Origin: Gentiana macrophylla | Lineage: Eukaryota; Streptophyta; Magnoliopsida; Gentianales; Gentianaceae | DNA: 64,000 nt | Direction of reading: 5' to 3' | Assembly: GCA_026214975.1 (NCBI GenBank) | Contig: JAOBSW010000233.1 | Location: forward strand, 62,001 to 126,000 | In this document: piece after piece, positions 23,278 to 35,739 of the stretch | How positions within the stretch are numbered: the first letter of the stretch is position 1 | How the letters are laid out: each line of letters opens with the position of its first letter | Program-made: the position numbers and the translations under genes | Notes under the pieces: model-generated | The model's input: only the letters and a program-made list of their open reading frames with translations | Database searches by the model: none | Told to the model about the DNA's origin: nothing

Positions 23278-24330
23278 AGATGTCATCATGTTTTGACAGA
23301 TTTTGTACTGCGTACTCGCATTCAACAAAAACTTATGAATAGCTCCTGCTTGTGATTGAATTAATGCTTCTACCTTTTGTTTCTTTTTCCTTTTTCATAT
23401 CCAAAAGGTTTTTTTTTTAGGGCGGACTATGATTTATTGTTCACTGTCAAGCAAAATAATGAAATGCACATGAAATTAAAATGAATTATGATGACAATAC
23501 AACTTTTCAAATAGATAAATATGGTTATAGTACGAAAACATTTGTGAGATGAGATGAAGTGAACAAAAAAAAAAAAAGAAATGAATCAATAATAAAATAG
23601 AAACAAACACAAACACTTAACTCAATTTTTCTGCCTAAAAAATTCAACCACCCTTTCTCAAAAAAAATTTGAAAAACGAAAAAAAAACATACCTGTGAGA
23701 ATCTGAGATAATCATAAACAGCTGCTGAGTAGTAAAGTTGTAAATGGACCACGAAATTGGAAAATGATTTTTCCTCTAGAGATCAAACAATATCCGTCTT
23801 TCAATCTTGAACTTTTTTTTTTTTTTTTTTTTTTTTGCAATTTCTGTTTGCACAATTGCACTACTAGTCTTTGCTGTAAATCAGAAATTGTAATCACTCA
23901 ACTCACGAATAGAACAGAGTGAGCAGGGGATCACAAAAGTCACTACAGTAAAGAAGGGGATGGCAAAAGTCGCTTCAGAAATATTAATGTAAGGCTTTAC
24001 CTAATTTCCTTTTTTTTTTTTTTTTGACTATTACCTAATTTCCTTGATATAAAACAAGGTACCAATTTTGTCTTTTACTTTTTTTTTTATGTGAAAAACT
24101 TTTTCTAATGCTGAAACATAGGCTTCTTTTTCCACTCAAAAAAAAAAAGAGAAACATAGGCTTCTTTTCAAAAAAAAAAAAAAAAAAAAAAAAAAAACTA
24201 TTAGGCTGCTGAACATGGGTTTCTAGTTCTATAATACTATTAGGTTATTTTTTGGTGGGCCCTTAAAATAGCATATTTTTTGTGGGCTCTAGGCCATGGC
24301 CTGGTTGGCCTTGCCCAAGGGACGGGTCTG
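23278..24330 (-). mobile_element. 5' flank and N-terminal coding part of hAT copy A
   Basis: Continues the hAT element beyond the gypsy insertion. On the minus strand the ATG at 23398 opens MKKEKETKVEALIQSQ and then AGAIHKFLL, the N-terminal motif usual in TTF-type hAT proteins. The rest, to the terminal ttgcccaagggacggg, is AT-rich leader with long A and T runs (23814-23836, 24010-24025, 24171-24197). The matching part of copy B is 62037-63084. Confidence 0.85.
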
Positions 24331-25112
24331 ATGGTACCCCGTTCAGTACATCGTCTGGGAAACGACGTGAGTAATACAAGTAGTCACACGTCCAAAGTGA
24401 GACTTTTGATACCCATGGTACTCCCTTCAGTAAATCACATGGTTACTAACTATAATCAAGTACGAGCACATAAAGCACATAAGTTCAAGTTAAAGTCCAT
24501 ATCTTACTTATGTGAGCATACATGCCGTAACACCGAACTCCCAACCTATATCCACTACTCATAACCAAAACGCATAAAATAGTTTACAGAAGAGTATCAA
24601 GAAAACCAAAAAGTACATCGAAATCAGTATTCCAATTATCCGTCAAACACATAATCATGTCCGTATTCGTGCAATTTAACATAAAATGGTATTCAAAACA
24701 ACTTAAAAACATAATATTTAAACGACAAACAAAACCTTTGATAAGAAAACTCCTTGCCTTGAACAACAACTCCAAATCTACATGAATCTACAACCAACAA
24801 TGAATCTAACATAAATCTTACGGGAATCTAACTCTACGAAGATCAAACTCAATATCAACTACAAAAAGATTAGATTTTACCGTCAAGAAGATATTCAAAG
24901 CTGAACTACTGACCGAAACTTAAATGGTTCGAACACATTTCTTTGAACTAACCTAGAAAAGCAAGTCTGTCCAGAAACTAAGTCCTGAGGCGATTTCCCA
25001 GGAGGTGGGCCAGGATAGCGGCCCATTGCTTAACTAAAAACTCCGAAAACACGAAAGGTGTGAAGTGGCTATCCGTATATACATATATACACGCACAAAC
25101 ACACACTCTCTC

Positions 25113-25116
<4 letters not shown>
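24331..25116. other. Probable relic LTR-like sequence, no gene
   Basis: Two related units, ccgttcagtacatcgt and ccttcagtaaatcacat, each preceded by atggtac, form a short tandem repeat at the start. The rest is AT-rich without coding signal. Confidence 0.4.

Positions 25117-25164
<48 letters not shown>
25117..25164. repeat. (TA)n microsatellite
   Basis: About 24 TA units. Confidence 0.95.
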
Positions 25165-25170
<6 letters not shown>

Positions 25171-25930
25171 CACACACGTTTAATGCTATGGTTATTATAC
25201 TAAATTTCACGTATAAGTTTAGTTATTTGTGTGTTTCAAATAATATTTCATAACTTAAAAGTATAACCCATTTAAATTATTTTTTTACGATAAATAAGTT
25301 CATAGGTAATACTACATATAAATATATTTTAATCAAAGTAATTACTTTAGTATGGAAGAAGAATAAAAAGATTTTATAAAGAAAACATAAAAAAAGAAAA
25401 TAGAAAGTTTGATAGAAAAAGGAATGTGCATACATGGGATTGAAAAAAGGAACGTGCATAGAATTTGTTTTTTCAGACATAAGCATGTCAAGAGGCGCTG
25501 AAAACTTTTACATTTTTTCAATGTGAAATTAAGTGGTACTTAATTAATTAAGATGTATTAAAATTATTAACAAACACCACTAAATGCAACCATCACTTAA
25601 TATATCTAGAATAAGTACTTGATCTGATTACTAAACAGACCCTTAGTTGACTTTAAAATATACTAAGAGGTTAGAGTTTCACAATAAATTTCGTACGATT
25701 GTGCACGACTCTTCTTTACTTTTGTGAGGACTCTAGCTAGATACTAGAAAAATCATTAAAAAGTGGATTTTTAGATTCTTATCTCATGATGTAAAGTGCC
25801 ACATCAGTAAAATAAGTGATTGTTCAACCCTATATAAGAGCAAACGTAATGTCTTTTGTTTTAAAGCCTCTTATTGACACATCAGCAAAATAGAAGTCCA
25901 TTTAACAAAAAATATTAGGTAGTGGCTTTT
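25165..25930. other. AT-rich stretch without a gene
   Basis: No domain-bearing frame on either strand; the short open frames encode only low-complexity peptides. Confidence 0.6.
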
Positions 25931-25944
25931 AATTTTCTCCACTT

Positions 25945-26160
25945 CATGTCCCAAGCTTCTCGATGGGACCTCGATCCCCTACGGTGCAAAGGTGCACAGC
26001 ACGCCGTTTGGTTTCGATCTAAAAAAAAAAAAAAAAAAGTCAAAACGGCGTCGTTTTGGCCCGAAACGACGCCGTTTCGGGTGCACAGCACCGCACCGCA
26101 CCCCTTAGTACCGCAGGGGATCGCGTTCCCTTCTCGATGCCCTTCGATCTGCCAAAGCCT
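25945..26160. repeat. Inverted-repeat element, MITE-like, with a 14-bp perfect hairpin
   Basis: AAACGGCGTCGTTT (26043-26056) is followed after 7 bases by its exact complement AAACGACGCCGTTT (26064-26077). Outer arms also pair loosely: gatcccctacggtgc and gtgcacagcac on the left against gcaccgcacc and gcaggggatcgcg on the right. No clear target duplication was found, so the outer limits are approximate. Confidence 0.55.
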
Positions 26161-26364
26161 TGGAAGACATTAACACTCTCTCCTACTGATTAAAAGAATT
26201 ACAAAATCATATTGCAGCCAATAAAATCAAATCAAAAAAGGCTGTTATGGTAACTTTTTTGTTTTCTCATTTTATTTTTCTTTCAAAGATTTTTTCAGAA
26301 TAATAATTTATCCAATTCACTCAAGAGCTACTACCCTTCATTTCTCTAAACCTCCCCTTGAGTC

Positions 26365-26588
26365 CCCCAGAACATGGTCTAGTGCTAAAGAGTTTGAGTG
26401 CTGTAATGAAAGCTGGACCGGGAGCTGGAGTGTGGAAGTTCGAATCCTGTAAAGAGACGACTTCTTTCAGTTTCTTGGTATAATGACAGCTCTTGACTCT
26501 GTGCCACTAGGTTACCTGATTACATATCCACTCATTCCGTGGGACAGGAGGGTGTGTGTCTCAGTTAGGGTTTAACCGTTTTTTTTTC
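26365..26588 (+). mobile_element. tRNA-derived SINE
   Basis: An A-box-like tggtctagtgctaaag (26375-26390) and a B-box agttcgaatcc (26437-26447) form an internal RNA polymerase III promoter. An unrelated body follows, ending in a T run at 26579-26588. This is the usual layout of plant tRNA-derived SINEs. It is not a tRNA gene, since no cloverleaf can be folded around the boxes. Confidence 0.65.
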
Positions 26589-26639
26589 TTTCTAAATCTC
26601 CCCTCGATAACTAATATGCTGTGGGCCATAACCTTCTTC

Positions 26640-26811
26640 GATACCATTTTTGCCATCGGCCATTACTTATGCTTTAAGTGTGAGACATAAAGATATTGTT
26701 AACTCGGGTTAGCATTTTTAGACCAAATAGGACGGCGGTGTGAGCAATTGACCAGACCGTTTATAACTCACTCAACGCTACCAGGTCTGGGCTCTTGAGG
26801 CGTTAGACATG
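26640..26811 (+). repeat. Diverged TRIM LTR relic
   Basis: aagtgtgagacataaag, gttagcatttttagacca, gaccggac-like gaccagacc and the closing ggcgttaga appear in the same order as in the TRIM LTRs at 51523 and 51870. The start is decayed. Confidence 0.6.
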
Positions 26812-26867
26812 ATTTAGAGATGAATTTAATGAGTTATTCAAGGACGCCGCATCATTGCTCCTCATAT

Positions 26868-28190
26868 TCAAAACACAAAAGTGATGATCAACCATATCAG
26901 CCCAACTTGTTCTTGATCAGGTAATATAGTTGAAATAGATTGCCTCACTGAAGGCTTATAATATGACTGATAGCATGACTGTGCCCGATGTGAAAGAAGT
27001 CTCATCACAAAAGGCCACCCAAACTTCTTTTCAAGCACCCTTTTAGTCAAAACAATTACGAATGCCGGAGTATTATTCACTTCTATTGTACTCGAAGATA
27101 ATTGATCCTTAAGCTGGTTCATACTCCCACAACTTCCTGGGTCAAAGGTGATCATTCATACCTCAATAATGAGGAAATCTAACAGTTGAATGATACCGTT
27201 TAGAACTGTAGTCGTGTCTTGTCCGACAACTCGCACATCAGCCACACTTGCCAAAACAACCAAATTCCCTTCCAAGTGATAGAGTCCAGATTCTCTAATG
27301 TACTTAAGTCTTACATTTTCTTTTGACTGGATGCTACTCATTATAATTCCTACCTCAGTTTCATGCGATATTGACAGCCACAACCCCGTAATATCTTTCT
27401 TGGTACATAATTTCACTACCTCTACTTGGGTATGCAAACTTGCAATCTTAATTTGCTCGATTGATCCCACTTCCCGAACCTTCAATAAACAGTCTATCGG
27501 TATTCTCTAAATATTCTTTTGTTGTAGCCAAAGCTTCTGCTAACATGGTAGCTTTATGGGCCATAATCTCAGTTTCATCCACTTCTTCAGAATCGTCATT
27601 GGTTCGCTTAGCGGTAGGATTCTTAATAGTCACTGTAGCATCATGTTTAGCTTCAATTAAATCATCAATGGACTTCATTTGCAACTTCTCCTCAAACTTA
27701 CTGCTCTCAGAATTTGGACATGTAAGTGTTACTGACCTCTATTAATCGTGTTTCTTGCTTGACAGTGGATATTCATGTTCAAATTCTTCCATAAGGCTAG
27801 TAACTGGTGTAGGTTTCTTAGAAGTTTCGATGCTGTTGTCTTCGTAAATTAGCCCATATACTCCAAGGGACTTTGAATCCTTCACCTCTTCCTTTTTGTT
27901 GCTGTATGACCCAAAGCAGGATTCTGTCGAACACTTGGTGTGCATAAATTTATCAACCATCTTCTGCTTCACAAACTTTCCATTCTCGTGTTTCTTCAAA
28001 TGATTCTCAGTTGCTTCTATTATAGTGCTTTCCATGGGGTAGTAGAAGTCACCAGAATAGTTATACATATCTCTTCCACCCTGTTCTTCATTGCGATTTT
28101 GGATCGGACATTTTATCAAACGCTCCAATCTTCTAGTAGGAAAACCCGTGCAAAGCACCCGCCACATCAAAATCAGTTAATAAACCATCT
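26868..28190 (-). pseudogene. Unidentified multi-exon gene fragment
   Basis: Three successive minus-strand coding stretches follow one another: 28170-27742 (with YNYSGDFYYPMES, then SLMEEFEHEYPLSSKKHD), 27684-27448 (lysine/glutamate-rich, KNPTAKRTNDDSEEVDETE, probably helical) and 27485-27156 (SIEQIKIASLHTQVEVVKLC). The last ends at a possible GAG|GTATGA donor. The second and third overlap in different frames, so there is a frame break near 27470. Codon pattern and length suggest true coding descent. I do not recognise the family, and 27155-26868 is uncertain. Confidence 0.4.
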
Positions 28191-29095
28191 GGAAGTTGGA
28201 ACAGCTCCAATCTTCTCCTCCAATAGATCAAATTAGCAAATGAAAACAAAAGTTATTTTTTTCAAAACTGCACTTTCTACTCAGCAGCTAATAGATTCAT
28301 AACCTGGACCTAATCACAATCCCGAGCAAGTAGTGATAATAAACCATGCACAAACAAAAACAATTTAGCTCATACCAGATGTCTATCTAAATCTCAACTC
28401 CCTAAACTGCACTTTCTACTCAAAGGACGATAACACAGACAAAGAAATGCAGTTGTATATGAGCATTTCCATTAGTGCCTTCGAACAAATTATTTACAAT
28501 ATAGACTAAAACATCACGTTTCTCCAACTTACATACCACTTATTCCTTATTTGTGGTGATGACTAAAACATCAGTAATCCACATAGCTTTTTTTTAATAG
28601 ATTAAATTAAAATTTTGACATAACACAGTAAAAGTCTAGCAGTGTGTTCAAAGAGGTGAGAAAGAGCTCAGATTCAACCTCTAATTATGCCTTCTTCTCC
28701 TATAAAAAGACGCAAAATCTGATAAAAATATTATAAACGATCGAACATAAAGGAGCCAGAGGAAAATGAAAAAGGAATAAGAACAAACTCTCGTTGTTCA
28801 ACTCAATGACTTTGAAGGAATTACCGGCAAAGATGCCACGGTAAGAGATTACCATATACGAATGAAAAAACCAAAAAACTGAAGGAAATATTAAATTTGA
28901 TGTGTAAAAGTACCTTCTAAGAATAATTTTAAGGAGATTGATGGAATTTCCTCTCCGATCTCCGGAACCCCAAGCCAAATCGCCTGAAGGCATATCAGTA
29001 GTGCTCAAACTGAGGAATAAAAGAAATCAAATCAAGATTGAACATCTAGGAGGAAACAAATTGCAATAGCAGATAAATGTGGCTATGAATATGTT

Positions 29096-29294
29096 CTATA
29101 TTTTCTGGTATTTATCGTATTCAGGATTTGGTAGCTCGTCATCGCTATATTCCCTGTCATAACTATATTCGCTCTCACAACGTCGTAGCTCATCATCCCA
29201 CCAGCTATCCTTGCCTTTAAGACGTTTAGCGGCCTGAGCGGATGATCGAGGCTGCCTGCTTCCGGTTCTCAGAGTTTTCATACCTGTTTCAAAA
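29096..29294 (-). pseudogene. Unidentified last-exon-like fragment, acidic C-terminus
   Basis: After a good acceptor (tttttttgaaacag) the minus strand encodes MKTLRTGSRQPRSS, then KGKDSWWDDELRR, then EYSYDREYSDDELPNPEYD before a stop. The composition is acidic and tyrosine-rich and the family is unknown. It may belong with the fragments at 26868-28190, but no link is visible. Confidence 0.35.
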
Positions 29295-29460
29295 AATAAA
29301 TTGATTTCCAATCATCAGATCTATTGTATTTCTGGAGTTTATACTCAGATTTGTCAATTACATTGAAGGGAAAAAAATTATATGCTCGATTCAACAAATA
29401 AATTGATGTCGATATTCACATCTGTTGTAAAACCGGAGGTTTCAGAGCTCCGACTCAAGG

Positions 29461-31146
29461 TGTTGGACTTATTTCTATGTTTTGATGATGAGTGCCAGAC
29501 TAGCTGTTATAGTGCAAAGGCAAAAAGATGTCTAGATCAAATGTATAGGTTTATTAGAGTTTGATTTATGAATAGGTTTGATCACACAAGATCAGAATGG
29601 TCATTTGATTTATATCAAAGCCAGATCGTCCACATCGAGGGTAGATAGGTAAGTAGACTAGTCCGGAACTCGCCGAAGATCAAGGCCGAGTGCTCAAACT
29701 CGCCATGTAAGGCTAAGGGATCAAACTTAGTAATTTAAGTCAAGGATATGGAATCGTAATTTAGGCAAGTCTCGTGATGACCTAAATCGATTACATATAC
29801 CTTGTGAAGAAGGTCTAAGTTCCATAAGTTGGATGATGTTTGGAACTTGGTTATAATTAAAAGGTGTAATCTAACTTCACAAATAAAAGTTAGATAAAAT
29901 AAGTCACCGCATTGTATTTTATACACAAAGAAATTGCGATTCAAATAGATCGATAGTATCTCACAGATCGATGAACTCATTGATAATATACCTCGTTAAT
30001 TCAAGATTATATTGGAAGATTACATGGATAAGGATGCCTAACTACCTCCGACTTATCAAACAAATCAAAGGTGAGATTAAAAGAACGCTGGGATGACTCG
30101 ATTTTTATCCAATGGTTATAAGTCAAAGGGTGGGATGATCGTGACATCAAAAATGAATTTCGACAAAGTGTCACCCTATGAATAGTGACAGAAAGCAAAT
30201 CAGATGGGACAAAAAACAAGGAACGGTTACATTTGAATTTCAAATACAAGTCACATGCATTCTTACCTATAAATAGAGGACTTTCAACTTAGAAACAAGA
30301 TGATGAAAATTGATAAACTTTGAAGAGATATTTTACTGAGCTGAAAAACACCCGACTGAACTTACTGAACTTAAAGCTACTGATCTAGAGAAATTCTTCA
30401 AGTGTTTTCTACATTCAAGCTATATCAAGCATACACACTTGAAGACTGCAAGCAGCTGATTATATCATCCTAATCAAGTCGCCGTGAATCGAATCATTTA
30501 TTTGATGCAATCTTTATTTTATAAAGAACTCTGGCCAAGACAAATGAAGCTGATTGTGTGAAAGATCGTTGTTTGTGGTGGAGCTGGTGAAAAGGCAATC
30601 CTACCCTTCAAGGACCAGTGGAAGACTCAGAGCAAGCAATCCTACACTGCTCCCGCCAGCTTGTGAAGCGATAGTTATTGGTGAAGGACAAGCATCTTAG
30701 GAATCTTTGTAATCGCTTATATCAAAGATCTCTAGTGGATTTCTCCAACATCACAGAGAAGAGTGGATCGACAGGATTACACCACCTGGAACCACTATAA
30801 AATCTCGCTTACTTACTTTTAGCATTTACATTCTACACTTAGTTTATTTTACACATCAACCTATCGAATCTAGCAAATCGAAATCACACACTTACACTAA
30901 TGAGTATATAATACTTAGTATCATATTTAACAACAAGTATTAAGGCTTAATTTTAATATTATTTCACGCACAAATTCAAAGAACTCAACCGCAAGTAGAC
31001 TATCGCTTATCGTAAGGTTATCGAGGTATCGCCAGACCATCAAGTATCAGCAGATCAAGGTTGCAGAATTTGTTAACTCCAAAGTTTTAAGTGTTAAGTT
31101 TATTCACCCCCTAAACTTAACAAAAGCCTTTTCAAGCGGACCAACA
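29461..31146 (+). repeat. 5' LTR of the copia element
   Basis: 1686 bp, TGTTGG...CCAACA. It differs from the 3' LTR mainly at CTG/CAG sites, for example gactgcaagcagctgat against gaccgcaagtcgccgat. Confidence 0.95.
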
Positions 31147-31148
31147 AT

Positions 31149-31160
31149 TGGTATCGGAGC
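31149..31160 (+). promoter_or_regulatory. Primer binding site (tRNA-iMet type)
   Basis: tggtatcggagc, two bases after the LTR. The expected CAG reads CGG, and the same reading recurs after the second LTR at 42297-42308. Confidence 0.9.
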
Positions 31161-31253
31161 AAAGGCTTTCGCTCAAGAAATCCTACTTGTTGTGCTTGTG
31201 AAAACTCTTTGAAACTTTCTTTCAAGTTCATCGATTTTCAAAGACTTGCATCA

Positions 31254-33200
31254 TGGATAACACCCAAGATGCTAGAACTATGTCGATGTGTTCTCTAGAT
31301 AGATTTGATGAGTATAAACGCCGAATGCAAAGCTTACTTTGCCGCAACTCATGATGAGATGATGGATGTACTAACCGATGGACCACCGGAGATTACCAAG
31401 GCAATAACAAGTGGGTGATAAACCGAGTACATTCCTAAACCAAAAAGAGAATGGAATGCGTAAGACAGTAAAAGAGCAAACCTCAACAATATTGCTATTG
31501 ACATCATTTATAGAACCTTGGATAGCAATATGTACATGAAGGTTAAAGATTGCAAACCGCAAAGGAACTTTGGGACAAGATACGCTTGATCTGTGGAAGG
31601 CACCGATGCAATAAAGAAGAATAAAATCAGTGTGGCGTAAAGAGGTTCCAAAAGTTCAAGATGTCGCCAAATGAAACCATTGAGCAAATGGAATCAAGAT
31701 TTAATGTCGCCCTGGATGAACTTACCCGCCGAGTGTAAGTTATTCAAAAGAAGAAATAAACACTAAAATCTTGGAGGCTTTACTCGCAAAAGATGTTTGG
31801 AAAATGAAGGTGATCGCAATAGAAGAAATGAGAAAGTTGCATGAAGAAGACACTTCAAGTTGTTTTCGATCTCAAGGCTTACGAATTTAGCAAAAAGCTT
31901 GTACTGAGATCGAAAAAGAAGAGCCAAAGACCATCGCATTGGCCGCTTCACATCGTAAAGAAACATCCGGAGGACAAGATGATCTCACTGGATGAGATGC
32001 AGAAATGATTGCCCTCCCGAGCAAGAAAATCGGGATGATGAAGACAGAAAGGCCCCCGCAAGAAACTTCACAAAAGGCCTACCGAAAGAAAGAAAGAAGA
32101 ATCAAAGAAAGATAATGATTATCTCAGGCTTTCATTGCAAGAAATCGTGACACTTCAAACTCCGATTGTCCTGAGTTAAAACAAAGTAAGGAACTCGATT
32201 ATCTTTGCTTCAACCGCAAGAAGCCTGGACACTTTAGACCGATTGTCCGGACTCATCAAGACCAAGAGTCAACAAAGAAGACATGGCAAGAAGGCTATGG
32301 TTTCAAGATGAATCAGGGTATGAAGTGGAATCTAAAAAGGAAATGAATCGGATGACACAAAGATCAAGTTGTCGATATGGAAGATTATGCCTTGATGGCC
32401 AATATGGATGAAATCGAGGAGGTATACAACATCAGTATCCATCAATACTCCCGCTGGAAGTGATTGTGAATCAACTTGTGGTTCAAATCCTAGAAATTTC
32501 GACAATAATGAGACTTTGGATGCCATCCTTAATCAATTGAGGATAATACAACTGTTATGAGATTGTGAAGGCCAAAAAGAAGCTCTTGAATTAGAAGTTG
32601 GAAGATTGAAAGCACTAAGAGTTCTCAAAGGTAAGGAAAAGATGTTGGATGAATCGGTGTAAGCTCTCACGATCATCCAAAGCTGACCCTCGAATCTGCC
32701 GAACCATCTTGCTCCACTATCGCATACAAATCGGGGAAAGCCTTATGGTGATAAAACAGTGGCTTGGATTTGGAATTCAACAATCCAAAAGAGTGGATCC
32801 AGAAGGTTAATGAACCTAGCACGTAACTGGTCCTAAGTTTGTACCAAAGACAAGATCCAACTCCAAGTAAGGTTGTTGAGGCAAGAAACTCACTCGAGAA
32901 TACTTCAAGGAAGCACAATCGAGAAGTCAAAGAAGTCAACACCCTAATAAAAAGAACAAATCTAAAAATAGGATCGTTGGACCTTCTAGATTTCACTGAT
33001 AGCAGACACTGCTACCAAGTCTCCACTGGACCACAAAAAGGAAAGGTCGAATATTCCAAAGATAAGAATCCCAAATCTAAAAATGTTAATCATTCAAGTG
33101 GATACTTATCTCGTGGGGAAAGGTAGACTGCTCCTCATCGATGATGATTGGAATATTCTCGCACTGGCCGATAGAAACAATGAGTATGACCATGCCGCTA
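31254..33200 (+). pseudogene. gag of the copia element (many frame breaks)
   Basis: The ATG at 31254 opens MDNTQDARTMS. The UBN2-like gag region runs to about 32000. A CCHC-type zinc knuckle resembling CFN-KKPGHFR with displaced cysteines lies at about 32208-32250. A serine/lysine-rich linker follows. Frame changes occur throughout, commonly at CTG/CAG or CG positions. Confidence 0.75.
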
Positions 33201-33399
33201 GTGGTAAAACCTAAGCAATGGAATTAGCAAAGGACTCAGCTGAGGACTTATAAAAGGCCTCAAAGCAGGACCTCAAGCAGACTCCATATTACAGTAATGT
33301 TTTAACAGACAAACAAACAAATGGTTATACTAATGCTTCTAACAAAGAAAAGTCACTTCAAACAAAGATTATAAACCAAAAGGCCAGAAAACATATGTG

Positions 33400-34620
33400 A
33401 ATCCTACACAACCTACTGTTAGAACTTATGGATGTGTGGAATACATGTATGAACCAAAGTATGCCACTTTTAGGAGAAGACCTTATGGAAACTTACCAAA
33501 AGTCAAGCTTACTACAGATCACTATGGACCCAAACAGTTTGGGTACCTAAAATGTATTAACTTTGTTTTGTAGGTGTCCGTACTTTGACAATGGATGTTC
33601 GGACATATGACAAAGAATAAGCACTGTTTATCAAACTTTGTGGCAAAAGATGGTCCAAGGGTGAATTTTGGCAACAAGAATACACCTGGATACACAAGAG
33701 GATATGGCACACTTGTGAGAAATGGACTTACAATCAAGAATGTTGCTTATGTGGAAGGATCGACTACAACTTGCCGAGCAATCGACAATTTCGTGACATG
33801 GGATACAAGGTCACTTTTGACAAAAACAATCAGTATTGTCATTAGTGAAAGAGGTGATCAAGTTGTACTGGCCCGGTAGAAGACAACAAAACATGTATGT
33901 TGTGGATTGCTCCACCGCAGCCTCAGAAACTCGCACTGATTGTGCATACCAAGTCCGAACTCAATTGGTTATGGCACAAGAAGTTGAATCATTTGAACTT
34001 TGATGATATCAATCGCTTGGTGAAGAAGAAGTCGGTGATTGGTTTACCCGAGATCACATTCAACAAGGATGCTATATGTGATGCATGTCGGCAGGTAAAA
34101 TGAGAAAGTCAAGCTTCAAGTCAAAAACTAAACAATCAACTAATAGGTGTTGGAGATTATGCATATGGATCTTTTGGACCAATAACTCCAACAAGTGTAA
34201 CTCGAAAGAAATACACTTTTAGTGGTTGTGGATGATTATTCAAGGTACACTTGGGTGGTTTTTATGAACAAGAAAAGTGAAACACTCAAAAGCATGCCTA
34301 ATCTTTTAAAGAGATTACAAAATGAGAAAAGTTTAACAAGAATAAAAATAAGATCGATCGTGGTATCGAATTTCTCAACAAAGTTATAAGAGAATATCAT
34401 GAATGTAATGGCGTGATTACATCAACTTGTCGCTACACCTCAAAGAAATGGGGTTGCTTTGAAAAGAAGAAACATGACTTTAAAGGAAGCAGGAAGGACA
34501 ATGATATGTGAAGCATTGCTACCTGAAAGATATTGGGTCAAGCAGCTTAATACAAAGATGCTACACACAAAACAGTAACATCAGTGAAAAGAAGAAGCCA
34601 AGACACCTTATGAGATTTGG
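33400..34620 (+). pseudogene. Protease, GAG-pre-integrase and integrase of the copia element
   Basis: The protease region is marked by FDNGCSGHMTKNKHC at about 33579-33623. The GAG-pre-integrase zinc-binding part is WLWHKKLNHLNF...CDACRQVK (33966-34101), with the H, H, C, C residues in place. The integrase core starts at about 34155 (MDLLDQ-like for the expected DLFGP) and continues VVVDDYSRYTWVVFM (about 34217-34263). The catalytic glutamate region near 34400-34450 is scrambled by frame changes. Confidence 0.75.
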
Positions 34621-35739
34621 AATGGAAGGAAACCCAACATATCCTATTTCCATCCATTTGGAAGCAAGTGTTTTATCTTAAACCACAAGGTTCATCTCAA
34701 AACATTCCAACCAAAGTCGATGAAGGGATTTTCTTGGGATATTCTTCACCAACAAGGCATTCTGTGGTAATCGAACAAGAGGTCATCAAACATGAAGAAA
34801 CAATCCATGTTGTGTTTGATGAACCTAAGTTCACCGGTATGGAAGATGGAGATTGTGAACTCTTTGAGAATCAACAAGTCACCGATCCAGATTGTGTTGA
34901 AGTTTTGGAAAGATTCAATGATTTAAAAGTTTCGACATCGCCCTCTTCGAACACCCCGCTGGTAATATTATCGATGCAACAATCGAAGCAATTCAAGGAT
35001 CTCGCTGAACCCCCGTTGTTGAAGAAGCTACAAGCAGACTCTCATCAAGATGAGGTTCCCGACAATCAAACTAACCGTAATCCACAATGGTTAAGGAATC
35101 ACCCCTTGAACAAGTTATTGGCAATGTACAAAGAAGGTGTAAGGACTGTAAGACAACCGGAAGCTATGTTTACTTGTTTTCTATCTCAAATGGAACCAAA
35201 AGTTGTTGAAAAAGCTATTTTGCATCCAGATTGATAATAGCTATGCAAGAAGAATTGAATGAATTTGAAAGAAATCAAGTTTGACACTAGTTGAAAGGCC
35301 AAGTCATGCAAATATCATTGGTACTAAGTGGGTATACATGAATAAATTTGATGAATCTGGTACCATTGTAAGGAATAAGGCCAGACTAGTTGCAAAAGGC
35401 TATTCTCAAGAAGAAGGAATAGATTTTGATGAGACTTATGCACCTGTTGTAAGATTGGAAGCTATCAGATTATTCTTGGCACATGCTGCATATAAGAACT
35501 TCAAAGTATATCAAATGGATGTCAAAAGTGCATTTCTGAATGGCATTCTAGAGGAGGAAGTGTATGTACAACAACCTCCTGGATATGAAGTTAAAGATCA
35601 AGAAGATAAAGTGTATAGACTCAACAAAGCACTTTATGGATTGAAACAAACACCAAGAGCATGGTATGAGACTCTATCTCAATTCTTGGTGGACAATGGT
35701 TTTACAAAAGGCACCATTGACAAGAACCAAGCACATTGA
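34617..35739 (+). pseudogene. Integrase C-terminus and reverse transcriptase, truncated before the catalytic YVDD
   Basis: The first frame (34617-35234) holds KVDEGIFLGYSS and the linker GVRTVRQPEAMFTCFLSQME. The second (35281-35739) holds RT motifs [44 protein letters not shown] and [16 protein letters not shown]. It then ends at TIDKNQAH. The expected YVDD active-site motif and the rest of the palm are missing: sequence jumps directly to the end of RNase H. Reverse transcription by this copy is therefore impossible. Confidence 0.9.

Larger units (their letters stand above)
7437..24330 (-). mobile_element. hAT transposon copy A, split by CACTA and gypsy insertions
   Basis: The left end (about 7437, gtggtcgtccctctgtgaattt) and right end (about 24312-24330, ttgcccaagggacgggtctg) match the ends of copy B at 58979-63084. 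Removing the two nested elements leaves about 3.6 kb, close to copy B without its TRIM. The flanking 8-bp duplication is degraded (gtagtact against atggtacc). Ends are set by alignment with copy B and may be off by a few bases. Confidence 0.8.

Noticed and set aside
25065..25253. Short ORF with repeated YIYI
   Set aside because: Translation of a TA microsatellite.
26375..26450. Possible tRNA gene
   Set aside because: A- and B-box-like promoter words are present, but no acceptor or anticodon stems pair. The downstream body and T tail indicate a SINE.
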